This document shows positions 1-11,352 of a DNA stretch of 64,000 nucleotides, in pieces (the stretch's first letter is position 1; the number at the start of each line of letters is the position of its first letter). The notes below the pieces were generated by a model, which saw only the letters and a program-made list of their open reading frames with translations, searched no databases and was not told the origin of the DNA. Where the stretch lies: contig CACORY010000003.1 of assembly GCA_902629695.1 (NCBI GenBank), positions 1-64,000 of the forward strand, given 5' to 3'. The translations under genes were made by a program, and so were the position numbers. Origin of the DNA: an uncultured Pelagibacteraceae bacterium. GTDB taxonomy: Bacteria; Pseudomonadota; Alphaproteobacteria; Pelagibacterales; Pelagibacteraceae.

Positions 1-456
1 CAAACCATAGTTAAAAGTTACCCCTAAAAAAAGTTGTGGCCAGTAAGTAAACCTTTTCATTAAAGGATATGTGAATGCAAATGGCATTGAAGCTAAAGCT
101 AAAAAAATCGTAAATTTGTTAAAATTTAATAAAACTATAAAAGCCAATAAACATAATATTAATGAATAAATAATTCCAAGTTTTACTGAAATTTTTCCAG
201 ATGCAATTGGTCTATTTTTGGTTCTTTGTACTTTTTTATCAAAGTCTTTATCTATTATGTCATTAACAATACAACCAGCTGATCTCATTAAAACAGATCC
301 CAAAAAAAATAATATTAGATAAAAAATATAATCCTCAATGTTTTTTGAAAAATCAAAAGCGATTGTAAGGCCCCATGCACACGGCCAGAAAAGCAACATA
401 TAACCAATTGGTCTTTTTAAACGCGTAACTTCAATGAATAAATTTAGTTGGTTCAT
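1..456 (-). CDS. ubiA: 4-hydroxybenzoate polyprenyltransferase, C-terminal part cut by window edge
   Basis: My translation of the reverse strand from the ATG at 456 gives 152 residues with no stop before base 1. It starts MNQLNLFIEVTRLKRPIGYM, has several hydrophobic helices, and carries the UbiA-type polyprenyl-diphosphate/Mg motif NDIIDKDFDKK near residue 75, followed by RTKNRPIASG. Family members are membrane enzymes that attach the polyprenyl tail to 4-hydroxybenzoate in ubiquinone synthesis. The size so far is about half of the usual ~290 residues. The start lies 31 bp from the divergent DUF2721 gene. Other UbiA-superfamily members are possible, but the early RPIGYMLLFWP segment is typical of UbiA itself. 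Confidence 0.88.
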   Translation of the reverse strand, partial: MNQLNLFIEVTRLKRPIGYMLLFWPCAWGLTIAFDFSKNIEDYIFYLILFFLGSVLMRSAGCIVNDIIDKDFDKKVQRTKNRPIASGKISVKLGIIYSLILCLLAFIVLLNFNKFTIFLALASMPFAFTYPLMKRFTYWPQLFLGVTFNYGL

Positions 457-487
457 AAAAATTTACTTGTAAATAACAAAGGCAACC

Positions 488-913
488 TTGATAATCAAAT
501 TGATTCGCATGAATATTGATTATACTGTAACTGCATTGATGTTTCCCGCTATTCCTTTGATAATGGGAGTTTATAGTAACAGATTCCATTCTTTAAGTGC
601 TTTAATAAGAGAGCTTCATGATGAGCATGTTTATGAAAAACATGTTCCACCTGAATGGAAAAAACAATTTATTAATTTAAGCGGTAGAATTACTTTACTT
701 AGGTGGTCAATTATGTTTGGAGCATTTGGTTTTTTATTTAATATGCTCACAGTTTTAGCTCTTTACTTGAATGAGGTTTTTATAGCTAGATTAATTTTTG
801 GATCTTGTTGTTTATCAATGATGATTTCAATAATTTTTTTTATAAGAGAAATTCATGTTTCAACAAATGCCTTAAGATTACATATGTCAGATATGGATGT
901 AAAGGTTGATTAA
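488..913 (+). CDS. DUF2721 family membrane protein
   Basis: This 141-residue protein has hydrophobic segments at about residues 13-30, 73-95 and 98-118. Its layout, with a MFPAIPLIMGVYSNRF segment, a central ALIRELH...LSGRITLLRW region and two C-terminal helices, matches DUF2721, a family of unknown function. The first in-frame start is TTG at 488; an ATG at 509 (residue 8) is an equally plausible start. It converges on the quinone reductase gene, and the two stops share the palindrome TTAA at 910-913. No function can be assigned. Confidence 0.72.
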   Translation: MIIKLIRMNIDYTVTALMFPAIPLIMGVYSNRFHSLSALIRELHDEHVYEKHVPPEWKKQFINLSGRITLLRWSIMFGAFGFLFNMLTVLALYLNEVFIARLIFGSCCLSMMISIIFFIREIHVSTNALRLHMSDMDVKVD

Positions 914-1881
914 GGAATTATAATAGCAGGACCTAAAATTTTTCTAGACTCAAGATCCTTATGAGCTTTGACTATTTCATTTAAGGAGTACTTTTTATAA
1001 ATATTTAATTTAAATTTTTTAGTTATGAACATTTCAAAAACTTTTTGAGCAGCCTCATCAAGTTCTTCTCTGGTAGATGTATAGTGGGCTATACTAGGCC
1101 TGGTAAGGTACAAACCTTTTGGTGCAAGAGATTTAGTAACATTACAAGGATCTAAAGGACCTGATGCATTACCAAAAGAGACCATCATTCCTCTCACTTT
1201 TAAACACTCGATTGATCCATCGAATGTTTTTTTTCCAACTCCATCATAGACTACTGGCACTCCTGTTCCATTTGTTATATCTAAAACTTTTTTTGCGAAA
1301 TTGTCTTTTGAATAGTTTATTACGTGATCACAACCATTTGTTTTTGCGATTTCAATTTTTTCATTTGACCCAACTGTTCCGATTATTTTACAACCTAAGC
1401 TTTTAGCCCACTGACAAAATATTTGACCAACACCTCCAGCAGCTGCATGAAATAATACAGTTTCACCAGATTTTACAGGATATGTTTTATGAAGAAGATA
1501 GAAAACTGTAAAACCTTTTGTCATTAAAGTAACAACATTTTCTAATTCTATTTTGTCAGGAACTTTAATTAACTTTTTTGTTGGAAAAATTCTATGAGTT
1601 GCATAAGAGCCGATTGGCATTGATGCATAAGCTACTTTATCGCCAACTTCAAAATCTTTTTCATTTGGACCGATTTTTTCAATTATACCTGCGCCTTCAA
1701 TTCCAATGTTTGACGGTAGTTCAACTGGGTATAAGCCAGACCTATGGTAAGTATCTATATAATTAAGACCAATAGCTTTATTTTTAATTAAAACTTCGCC
1801 AGATTTAGGTTCTTCTAATTTAATATCTTTAAGCTCAAGAACCTCTGGACCACCATTCTTTGAAATTGATACTGCTTTCAT
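910..1881 (-). CDS. qor: NADPH:quinone oxidoreductase, zinc-free MDR family
   Basis: The 323-residue protein has the medium-chain dehydrogenase layout: an N-terminal GroES-like domain with GLNYIDTYHRSGLYP near residues 38-52, then a Rossmann domain with the nucleotide motif AAAGGVGQ near 146-153. The zinc-ligand pattern of alcohol dehydrogenases is absent, which fits quinone reductase (Qor/zeta-crystallin type), normally a soluble NADPH-dependent reducer of quinones or alkenals. Its ATG overlaps the TGA of the upstream pirin gene (ATGA, 1878-1881), so the two are probably translationally coupled. The exact substrate is not readable from sequence. Confidence 0.88.
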   Translation of the reverse strand: MKAVSISKNGGPEVLELKDIKLEEPKSGEVLIKNKAIGLNYIDTYHRSGLYPVELPSNIGIEGAGIIEKIGPNEKDFEVGDKVAYASMPIGSYATHRIFPTKKLIKVPDKIELENVVTLMTKGFTVFYLLHKTYPVKSGETVLFHAAAGGVGQIFCQWAKSLGCKIIGTVGSNEKIEIAKTNGCDHVINYSKDNFAKKVLDITNGTGVPVVYDGVGKKTFDGSIECLKVRGMMVSFGNASGPLDPCNVTKSLAPKGLYLTRPSIAHYTSTREELDEAAQKVFEMFITKKFKLNIYKKYSLNEIVKAHKDLESRKILGPAIIIP

Positions 1882-2717
1882 TTTACAAATGTACCATTAT
1901 GGTAATCTTGAACAGCTTGTAAGATCTCAGCTTTGGTATTCATTACAAATGGCCCACCTCTAGCTATTTCTTCATTGATAGGTTTTCCTGAAATAACCAG
2001 AAATTTTGCATTAGTTTGTGCTGCAACTTTTAAAGTCTTACCTTTTGATAATAATATTAGAGTACTATCTTTAACTTTTTTGTGGTTCTTTTCACCAATT
2101 TTTATTTCACCATTTATTAAATATATAAAAGTATTGTGAGAGGAGGGTAAATTGTAATTAAATTTTTTTTCTTTTTTTAATTCAACATCAAAATAAGTCG
2201 GTTCTACATTATGTCCCTTAACAGGACCTTCTGCTTTTTCAAATTTACCTGCTATTACTTTAACTTGCTTATCATTGTCTCTATGAACACTCATTTTATT
2301 AGCATCAATATATATATATTCTGGCTTACTCATTTTTAATTTAGCAGGCATATTGATCCACAATTGAAAACCATGGAGTTTCCCTTCTTTCATTGCTGGC
2401 ATCTCAGAATGTATAATGCCACTTCCAGTTTTCATCCATTGAACATCTCCTGCTGTCATTCTACCTTCACCACCTGTACTATCTTTATGTTCAAAATCTC
2501 CTGCAAGCATATAAGTTACAGTTTCAATACCTCTATGAGGGTGGGATGGAAAACCAGCAATATAATCTTCACTATTTTCTGATCCAAATTCATCTAACAT
2601 TAAAAAAGGATCAAAATAATTTGGTTCTACACCAATGCTTCTTTTCAATTTTACTCCTGCACCATCTGATGCTGGAATTGGATCAATAATTTGTTTTACT
2701 TCGATATTTTTCATCAT
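1878..2717 (-). CDS. pirin family cupin protein
   Basis: The 279-residue protein has the bicupin pirin layout. The N-terminal metal-site residues are visible in FPSHPHRGIETVTYML near residues 56-71 and in GSGIIHSEMP near 98-107, which supply the three His and one Glu that bind iron in pirins. A C-terminal pirin domain follows, with a GGPFVMNTKAEI segment near the end. Bacterial pirins are reported as quercetinases or redox-sensing partners; neither role can be chosen here. The operon with a quinone reductase suggests a redox or electrophile-detoxification context. Two adjacent Met codons at 2717 and 2714 are possible starts. Confidence 0.88.
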   Translation of the reverse strand: MMKNIEVKQIIDPIPASDGAGVKLKRSIGVEPNYFDPFLMLDEFGSENSEDYIAGFPSHPHRGIETVTYMLAGDFEHKDSTGGEGRMTAGDVQWMKTGSGIIHSEMPAMKEGKLHGFQLWINMPAKLKMSKPEYIYIDANKMSVHRDNDKQVKVIAGKFEKAEGPVKGHNVEPTYFDVELKKEKKFNYNLPSSHNTFIYLINGEIKIGEKNHKKVKDSTLILLSKGKTLKVAAQTNAKFLVISGKPINEEIARGGPFVMNTKAEILQAVQDYHNGTFVK

Positions 2718-2767
2718 TTTCTATTAACAAGTTCAATTTCTAATTCAAGTTTACTTTTTATTAATTC

Positions 2768-2956
2768 TTATCCACATCTATTACATCGAATAGTAGCAAA
2801 CATATCATCCCAATCAGACTCTTTTTCTTCTACGTAATCGAGTAAACACCTTAAAGCTTTTGATTGATCAGGAAGATCATATTTATCGACAATTTGTTCT
2901 AACATTTTTTCTGAGTCAGAATAAATTTCGAAAGACACATTTTTTTTTTCACTCAT
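2768..2956 (-). CDS. small conserved-looking protein with C-terminal CxxC
   Basis: This 62-residue protein is not recognised with certainty. The N-terminal ~45 residues (MSEKKNVSFEIYSDSEKMLE, then a helix containing DQSKALRCLLDYV) could form a strand-helix-helix arrangement like a ribbon-helix-helix fold. The C-terminus ends IRCNRCG, giving a CxxC pair that could bind metal or be redox active. A clear AGGAG ribosome-binding site precedes the ATG (plus-strand ctcct at about 2962-2966), which supports real translation. It stands alone between pirin and the HAD gene. Confidence 0.6.
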   Translation of the reverse strand: MSEKKNVSFEIYSDSEKMLEQIVDKYDLPDQSKALRCLLDYVEEKESDWDDMFATIRCNRCG

Positions 2957-3039
2957 ATTTCTCCTAGTTTTAAGTTATGTCTCCTTAAATAATTTATATA
3001 TATTAAATCTTATCTTTATGCATGTGGTAAATAATCAAT

Positions 3040-3702
3040 TCAAATTTTATCTAATAACTCTGATAAATCTTTGATTTCATGATTTGGTTTGTAGTCCAAA
3101 TTATCAAAAATATTGTTATTTCTGTTTACCCAAATAGATTGATAACCATAATTTCCACCACCGGATACATCCCAAGTGTTGGCACTTAAAAAGGCGATTT
3201 CATTTTTTTCAATTTGATATTTTTTAATTGGTATATCGTAAACTTTTGAACTTGGTTTATAAATACCAACTTGTTCAATTGAAAATAAATCATCAAATAG
3301 ATTATTTAAATTATTACTTTTGACTAATTCATTTAATAATGAAGGAGTTCCATTTGAAAGTATAGCTAATTTAAATTTTTTTTCTTTTAAAGTTTTTAAA
3401 GTTTCTGGAACTTCTTGAAATGGGGATAGGACTTTATATAAATTTAATAACTCATCTTTCATTTTAGGATCTATATTAAAAGCCATCATAGATTTATCTA
3501 AGCTATCTTCAGTAATTTGCCAAAAATCATTATGTCTTTTCATTAAACTTCTAAGCCAGGTATATTCTAGCTGAGTGGTTCTCCAAAAATTTGCAAAAGG
3601 CTCCCACTTGTCTCCAATTTTATCTTTACACTTTTCAGCGGCAGAATTGACATCAAACAATGTGCCATAAGCATCAAAAATTATTGCTTTAATATTTTTC
3701 AT
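3040..3702 (-). CDS. HAD-superfamily haloacid dehalogenase type II
   Basis: The 220-residue protein has the nucleophile motif IIFDAYGTLFD with Asp10. It has the type II 2-haloacid dehalogenase features FWRTTQLEYTWLRSLM near residues 39-54, LSNGTPSLL near 116-124, YKPSSKVYD near 148-156 and SANTWDVSGG near 173-182. These enzymes hydrolyse short 2-halo acids in the cytoplasm, though many homologues act on other phosphorylated or halogenated compounds. The start is 17 bp from the divergent rsmE start, so their promoters must overlap each other or the coding ends. Confidence 0.85.
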   Translation of the reverse strand: MKNIKAIIFDAYGTLFDVNSAAEKCKDKIGDKWEPFANFWRTTQLEYTWLRSLMKRHNDFWQITEDSLDKSMMAFNIDPKMKDELLNLYKVLSPFQEVPETLKTLKEKKFKLAILSNGTPSLLNELVKSNNLNNLFDDLFSIEQVGIYKPSSKVYDIPIKKYQIEKNEIAFLSANTWDVSGGGNYGYQSIWVNRNNNIFDNLDYKPNHEIKDLSELLDKI

Positions 3703-3719
3703 AAACTAACTTAACACAA

Positions 3720-4421
3720 ATGAGTAATATTAGATTATTTTTTTCAAAATCATTATCAGCTAACCTGGCTGATAAATTAGATAAATCTCAATCACATTAT
3801 TTAATAAAAGTAATGAGAGTTAAGAAAAATAAATTTTTTTCTTTATTCAATAAGGAAGGAGAATGGGAAGCAAAAATTTTAGGAATATCAAAAAGCATCG
3901 TTGAGTTTAAAACCACAAAACAATTAAGACAAAAAGAAAATACCAAAGAACTATGGTTAGCATTTTCTCCAATTAAATCAAACTATCAGAATTTTATGAT
4001 ACAAAAAGCAACAGAGCTAGGAGTAACTAAGTTTTTACCAATTATTTTTGATAGAACAGTTGTAAGAAAGATTAATAAAGAACGTTTAGAAAAAATAATT
4101 ATTGAGGCAAGTGAACAATCAAATCGTATTAATGTACCCTTAATTAAAAGCCCACAAACCTTAGATGTTTTTTTAAAAAAAAACTCAATGGATTTAATAT
4201 TCACAGATTTAAACTCAAATAATTTTAAAGTTGATAAATTAAAACTCACAGATAAACCAGTCTGTATAATTATTGGCCCAGAAGGGGATTTTTCAGAACC
4301 TGAAAGAGATAAGATTCTTTCTTTTAAAGGTGTTCAATCTGTCAAAATTAATGAGAATATTTTAAGATCAGAAACAGCCGTCATATCTGCGATTTCAATC
4401 GTAAATTATGTGATTAATTGA
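3720..4421 (+). CDS. rsmE: 16S rRNA (uracil1498-N3)-methyltransferase
   Basis: The 233-residue protein shows the RsmE layout: an N-terminal PUA-like domain with the HYLIKVMRVKK segment near residues 26-36, and a C-terminal SPOUT methyltransferase domain. The knot region contains CIIIGPEGDFSEPE near 181-194 and the terminal LRSETAVISAISIVNYV segment. It methylates N3 of U1498 in 16S rRNA. In Alphaproteobacteria rsmE often lies near ubiA, as here. The ATG is at 3720. Confidence 0.92.
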   Translation: MSNIRLFFSKSLSANLADKLDKSQSHYLIKVMRVKKNKFFSLFNKEGEWEAKILGISKSIVEFKTTKQLRQKENTKELWLAFSPIKSNYQNFMIQKATELGVTKFLPIIFDRTVVRKINKERLEKIIIEASEQSNRINVPLIKSPQTLDVFLKKNSMDLIFTDLNSNNFKVDKLKLTDKPVCIIIGPEGDFSEPERDKILSFKGVQSVKINENILRSETAVISAISIVNYVIN

Positions 4422-4481
4422 TAAATTGTCGCGAAAACTAAAGTGTAATTTTTATAAAAGAGCTTTATATAGCTAATAAAA
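4422..4481 (+). promoter_or_regulatory. leader upstream of the cytochrome oxidase operon
   Basis: The 60 bases between rsmE and coxB carry TTGTCGCGAAAACTAAAGTG near 4425-4445, then TGTAAT and TATAAA-like boxes. The first gene of a long operon follows, so a promoter is expected here, but I could not fix one -35/-10 pair with good spacing. Confidence 0.3.
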
Positions 4482-6934
<2,453 letters not shown>

Positions 6935-6954
6935 AATAAAAGCTAAAGAAATTA

Positions 6955-7866
6955 ATGGATAATTCAAAGTTAAAAAAAAGAAGTTTATCTCAAGAAGATT
7001 TATTTAATTTTTCTGAGTTATTTAAATTAATGAAACCAAGGGTTATGTCTTTGGTAATTTTTACATGTGCAGTTGGTTTATTGACTGCTCCAAATCTTGT
7101 TTCATCAAAAGACGCAATCATTGGAATTTTGTTGGTTTCATTAGGGGCTGGTGCTGCTGGAGCTTTGAATATGTGGTATGAGTCTGATCTTGATGCTTTG
7201 ATGACAAGAACTTGTTTAAGACCTATACCAACAGGTAAAGTTAACAGAAATCAGGCGTTTATATTTGGAGTTACCCTATCAATAGTTTCAGTGATAGCAT
7301 TAGATTATTTTACAAATAGGATTTCGGCTGCAATTTTACTTTTAACAATTTTGTTTTATGTTTTTGTCTATACAATTTGGCTGAAAAGACGAACACCACA
7401 AAATATTGTTATTGGTGGAGCAGCAGGTGCTTTCCCTCCTGTAATTGGATGGACAATTGCAACAGGTTCACTTTCAATTGAACCATTAGCCTTTTTTTTA
7501 ATTATTTTTTTTTGGACACCATCACATTTTTGGGCATTGAGTTTGTATAAATCTGATGATTATAAAAAAGCTAATATACCAATGCTTCCTTTAACAAATG
7601 GAATTGAGAGTACTAAAATAAATATATTTGTTTATTCTTTACTAATGTTGCCAATTATAATTTTTCCATATTTGATAAATTTTGTTGGTTTAACCTTTCT
7701 GATTCCTTCATTATTGTTAACTTTTTATTACAATTTTTTATGTTACGAATTATATAATTTTAAGAGAAATAAATTTAATCCAAAAAAAGCTAAATCTATA
7801 TTTGGGTATTCAATACTTTATTTATTTTTGATTTTTGTTCTTTTTCTGATAGATAAAATATTATGA
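6955..7866 (+). CDS. ctaB: protohaem IX farnesyltransferase (haem O synthase)
   Basis: The 303-residue polytopic membrane protein of the UbiA superfamily has MWYESDLDALMTRTCLRPIP near residues 74-93, the Asp-rich prenyl-diphosphate motif of CtaB/Cox10. A second motif, SHFWALSLYKSDDYKKANIP, lies near 188-207. It farnesylates haem B to haem O, the precursor of haem A for CoxA, which suits its place directly after coxA. Its TGA overlaps the ATG of the next small ORF (ATGA, 7863-7866). Confidence 0.95.
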   Translation: MDNSKLKKRSLSQEDLFNFSELFKLMKPRVMSLVIFTCAVGLLTAPNLVSSKDAIIGILLVSLGAGAAGALNMWYESDLDALMTRTCLRPIPTGKVNRNQAFIFGVTLSIVSVIALDYFTNRISAAILLLTILFYVFVYTIWLKRRTPQNIVIGGAAGAFPPVIGWTIATGSLSIEPLAFFLIIFFWTPSHFWALSLYKSDDYKKANIPMLPLTNGIESTKINIFVYSLLMLPIIIFPYLINFVGLTFLIPSLLLTFYYNFLCYELYNFKRNKFNPKKAKSIFGYSILYLFLIFVLFLIDKIL

Positions 7867-7988
7867 TAACACCCGATAAAAAAACAAAAAGAAAAAATAT
7901 AATTACTGCACTAGCCATAATTGCTTTCATGATTTTTCTTTTCTTTTTTACATTATACAACACTGGAGTATTTGATAGAGCTATATGA
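7863..7988 (+). CDS. small single-helix protein in the cox operon (CoxF-like)
   Basis: I translated this 41-residue ORF myself: it starts MITPDKKTKRKNIITALAII, continues through a hydrophobic helix to about residue 31, and ends TGVFDRAI. It has a short basic cytoplasmic N-terminus and one membrane segment. It overlaps ctaB by ATGA at its start and ctaG by ATGA at its end (7985-7988), so it is almost certainly translated as part of the operon. Alphaproteobacterial cox operons often carry a tiny coxF-type gene between ctaB and ctaG; the match is by position, size and topology, not by search. Confidence 0.75.
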   Translation: MITPDKKTKRKNIITALAIIAFMIFLFFFTLYNTGVFDRAI

Positions 7989-8518
7989 TTGAAAAAAAAA
8001 AATTAACCCCTTTATTATTAGCTGGCATTTTTATTTTAATGTTAGGGCTCTCCTATGCTGCGGTGCCTCTGTATGATCTTTTTTGTAGAGTCACTGGTTT
8101 TGGAGGGACTACACAAATATCGAACAATGCTCCAAAAATAGTATTAGATAAAGTAGTAAGTGTTAGATTTGATACTAATGTAAATAATTTACCATGGGAT
8201 TTTAAAGCTAAATCAAATGTAATTGATGTAAAAGTTGGTCAAGTTAACAAAATAGAGTTTGAGGTAACAAATTATAGTGACGAGCCAACTGCTGGAGTAG
8301 CGAGTTTCAATGTTTCGCCTGCTAGCTTTGGTAAATATTACAGTAAATTAGGATGTTTTTGTTTTGAAAAACAAGAATTAAAAGCTGGTGAAAAAGCAAC
8401 TTATGTGATGACTTTTTATTTAGACCCCGAAATGGTCAATGATGCAACTGTAAAAAACTTAGAAGATGTAACTATGTCGTATACTTTTTTCTCGACAGAT
8501 TACTATAAACAATCATAA
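7985..8518 (+). CDS. ctaG: cytochrome c oxidase assembly factor CtaG (Cox11)
   Basis: The 177-residue protein has one N-terminal membrane helix (about 8-26) followed by YAAVPLYDLFCRVTGFGGTTQ-type sequence, of which the Cys near residue 35 is conserved, and a periplasmic Ig-like domain. The copper-binding pair is visible in LGCFCFEKQ near 128-136. Cox11 delivers copper to the CuB site of subunit I. It starts inside the stop of the small upstream ORF and is 8 bp from coxC. Confidence 0.94.
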   Translation: MIEKKKLTPLLLAGIFILMLGLSYAAVPLYDLFCRVTGFGGTTQISNNAPKIVLDKVVSVRFDTNVNNLPWDFKAKSNVIDVKVGQVNKIEFEVTNYSDEPTAGVASFNVSPASFGKYYSKLGCFCFEKQELKAGEKATYVMTFYLDPEMVNDATVKNLEDVTMSYTFFSTDYYKQS

Positions 8519-8526
8519 TCCAAAAA

Positions 8527-9315
8527 ATGTCAGCTGAAAAAAAACATGATTATCACCTTGTAGACCCAAGTCCTTGGCCGATCTACGTTTCTTTTTCATG
8601 CTTAGTTTTAGCCCTAGGTGCAGTTTATTACATGCACTCAGATGTATCATGGGGCATGTATTTAGGATTTGCTCTACTTATTTATGGAGCTTACATGTGG
8701 TTTAGAGATGTAGTTATTGAAGCAGAACATCAAGGTCATCATACTCCAGTTGTACAAATACATCATCGTTATGGTATGACATTGTTTATAGCTTCAGAGG
8801 TAATGTTCTTTGTAGCATGGTTTTGGGCTTACTTTGATATAAGTCTTTTCCCTAATGAATTTGTTGGTAATGTATGGCCACCAAAAGATATTGAAACTTT
8901 TGATCCATGGGATATTCCATTGATAAATACTTTAGTCTTATTGTTATCAGGAACTACAGTAACTTGGTCACATCATGCTCTTTTAGAAGATGATAGAAAA
9001 AGTTTTATTCAGGGTCTAGTTTTAACAGTTATATTGGGAGTTTGTTTTACTGCCCTTCAAGCATATGAGTATCATCATGCTACATTCTCATTTTCTGATC
9101 ATATCTATGGCTCAGTTTTTTACATGGCAACCGGTTTTCATGGATTCCATGTAATAGTGGGAACTATATTTTTGGCAGTGTGCTTATGGCGAGGAAAATT
9201 AGGTCATTTTAATAAAGATCATCATTTTGGTTTTGAAGCTGCAGCTTGGTATTGGCATTTTGTTGACGTTGTATGGTTATTTTTGTTTGCAGCTATATAT
9301 ATTTGGGGAAGTTAA
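8527..9315 (+). CDS. coxC: cytochrome c oxidase subunit III
   Basis: The 262-residue protein has seven hydrophobic helices and hallmark segments HDYHLVDPSPWPI near the start, HHRYGMTLFIASEVMFFVAW in the middle, FYMATGFHGFHVIVGT and the C-terminal AAAWYWHFVDVVWLFLF. The subunit stabilises the catalytic core and supports proton uptake. It lies between ctaG and surf1, the usual alphaproteobacterial order. Confidence 0.96.
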   Translation: MSAEKKHDYHLVDPSPWPIYVSFSCLVLALGAVYYMHSDVSWGMYLGFALLIYGAYMWFRDVVIEAEHQGHHTPVVQIHHRYGMTLFIASEVMFFVAWFWAYFDISLFPNEFVGNVWPPKDIETFDPWDIPLINTLVLLLSGTTVTWSHHALLEDDRKSFIQGLVLTVILGVCFTALQAYEYHHATFSFSDHIYGSVFYMATGFHGFHVIVGTIFLAVCLWRGKLGHFNKDHHFGFEAAAWYWHFVDVVWLFLFAAIYIWGS

Positions 9316-9324
9316 TTTCAGTCT

Positions 9325-9978
9325 TTGAAACATAAGTTTTTATTTTCTGTTTTTATAATTTTTTTTATATTTGTTTTTATTGCATTAGGTACTTGGCAAA
9401 TAATTCGATTAAATTGGAAAAATAATCTTATTTTAGAAATTGAAAACTCGTTAAAAAATCCTCCAGTAGAACTTTCTCAATCTAATAAAGAAAACTTTCT
9501 TAAAATTAAAACATCAGGCACTATTGATTTTGAAAAACAAATCTATTTATATAACTTGAATGATTCTGGTACTCCAGGATTTGAAGTTATTAATCCAATT
9601 TCAATTAATAATGAAAATTATTTAATTAATCGAGGCTGGATACCATTTGAAAAAAAAAATACCTCAGAAATTAATATTATTGATCAAAATAATATAATAG
9701 GGACACTCAAAACTCAGGGAAGAAAAAACATTTTTAAACCAGACAATGATATTAAAGAAAATTACTGGTTTAGCTTAAACAGAGAAGATATCTTAAAATT
9801 CACTGGTAAAAAATTTTCTAATTACATTATTTATTTGGATGGAAATTATCAATTTCCTAGGCCAAAAAAAATTACTGCTAATATTTCAAATAATCATAAA
9901 AAATATGCAATGACATGGTTTTCATTAGCGATTTCAATTCTTTTGCTATATCTATATTTTAGAAAAAAGAATTATTAA
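9325..9978 (+). CDS. surf1: SURF1 family oxidase assembly protein
   Basis: The 217-residue protein has an N-terminal helix (about 4-24) ending GTWQIIRLNWK, the classic SURF1 signature, and a C-terminal helix near 195-212 after HKKYAMTWFSLA. The intervening periplasmic domain contains NPISINNENYLINRGWIP. SURF1 helps insert haem A into subunit I. The start is TTG at 9325, chosen because it gives the full first helix and no earlier ATG exists in frame. thrC begins on the base after its stop. Confidence 0.9.
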   Translation: MKHKFLFSVFIIFFIFVFIALGTWQIIRLNWKNNLILEIENSLKNPPVELSQSNKENFLKIKTSGTIDFEKQIYLYNLNDSGTPGFEVINPISINNENYLINRGWIPFEKKNTSEINIIDQNNIIGTLKTQGRKNIFKPDNDIKENYWFSLNREDILKFTGKKFSNYIIYLDGNYQFPRPKKITANISNNHKKYAMTWFSLAISILLLYLYFRKKNY

Positions 9979-11352
9979 ATGAATTATATTAGTACAAGAA
10001 ATAATCAAAAAAATTTTACTTTTAAAGATGTTTTCCTCAAAGGTTTGGCAGATGATGGGGGACTATTTGTTCCCAAATCAATTAAATCCTTTAAAGAGGG
10101 AGAATTAGATAATCTAAAAAACCTTAGTTACAATGATTTAGCTGCTGAAATAATTTATCCATTCATAGGAGATTTCATGTCTAAAGATGATCTAATCTCT
10201 TTGATTTCAAAATCATATTCAAATTTTAGATCCGACGATGTTGTTAAAATATCAGATCTAGGAGATTTAAAAGTATTAGAATTGTTTCATGGACCTACAC
10301 TTGCTTTTAAAGATATCGCAATGCAACTAATAGGTAATTTTTATCAATATCATTTAGGCCGTGATCAAAAAAAAATTAATATAATAGTAGCAACTTCAGG
10401 CGATACGGGTGCTGCTGCCATAGATGCTTTAAAGGGAAAAAATAATTTAAATATTTTTGTATTACACCCTAATAATAAAATTTCTCCAGTACAAAGAAGA
10501 CTAATGACAATTCACGAAGAGAGTAACGTATTTAACATTGCAGTTGAGGGTAATTTTGACGATTGCCAAAATTTAGTAAAAGCAATGTTTAATGACGAAA
10601 AATTTTCTAAAGCAATTAATATGTCAGGCGTAAATTCAATTAATTGGGCAAGAATTATTGCTCAATCGGTATATTATTTTTACGCTTACTTTAAAATTGG
10701 AATCGGCCAACCACTATCTTTTTCTGTTCCAACAGGAAACTTTGGTGATATTTACGCTGGCTATTTAGCCAAAAAACTAGGTCTTCCAATTGATAAACTA
10801 ATCGTAGCTACAAATAAAAATGACATACTGCACAGAGCGATATCTAGTGGTGATTATAGTCAAAAGAAAGTTGAGGAAACAAATACACCAAGTATGGATA
10901 TACAAATAGCAAGTAATTTTGAAAGGCTTTTATACGACGTCAAAGATTGTAATTCAGAAATTACAAAGAATGTAATGGGTGAAATAAAAAATAACACTTA
11001 TAAAATTGATAAAAACGACTTAGATAAAATCAAAAAGAATTTTATATCTGAAATGCTCGATGAAAACGAAACTGTTGAAATGATAAAAACCATTAATGAT
11101 GAGCATCAGATGGTAGTGGATCCTCATACTGCAGTGGGTATTGGTGCTGTACGAAAATTAGGATTGGAAAAAAATTGTGTTGTATTATCAACTGCACACC
11201 CATGCAAATTTCCAAAAGCAATAGAAGATGCAATTTCAAAAACTGAAAATTTACCAGAAAGTCTCAAATATGTTAATGACAGAAAAGAAAAATTTGAACT
11301 TCTGTCTAATGATATTGAAAAAGTTAAAAAATATGTAATGAATTCGATATGA
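9979..11352 (+). CDS. thrC: threonine synthase
   Basis: The 457-residue PLP enzyme begins MNYISTRNNQKNFTFKDVFL, has the bacterial long-type threonine synthase segment GLADDGGLFVP near residues 18-28, the PLP lysine in HGPTLAFKDIAMQ near 100-112, and ATSGDTGAAA near 140-149. It converts O-phosphohomoserine to threonine. The gene directly abuts surf1 and overlaps the peroxiredoxin start by 4 bp. thrB lies nearby on the opposite strand, so two steps of threonine synthesis cluster here. Confidence 0.95.
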   Translation: MNYISTRNNQKNFTFKDVFLKGLADDGGLFVPKSIKSFKEGELDNLKNLSYNDLAAEIIYPFIGDFMSKDDLISLISKSYSNFRSDDVVKISDLGDLKVLELFHGPTLAFKDIAMQLIGNFYQYHLGRDQKKINIIVATSGDTGAAAIDALKGKNNLNIFVLHPNNKISPVQRRLMTIHEESNVFNIAVEGNFDDCQNLVKAMFNDEKFSKAINMSGVNSINWARIIAQSVYYFYAYFKIGIGQPLSFSVPTGNFGDIYAGYLAKKLGLPIDKLIVATNKNDILHRAISSGDYSQKKVEETNTPSMDIQIASNFERLLYDVKDCNSEITKNVMGEIKNNTYKIDKNDLDKIKKNFISEMLDENETVEMIKTINDEHQMVVDPHTAVGIGAVRKLGLEKNCVVLSTAHPCKFPKAIEDAISKTENLPESLKYVNDRKEKFELLSNDIEKVKKYVMNSI

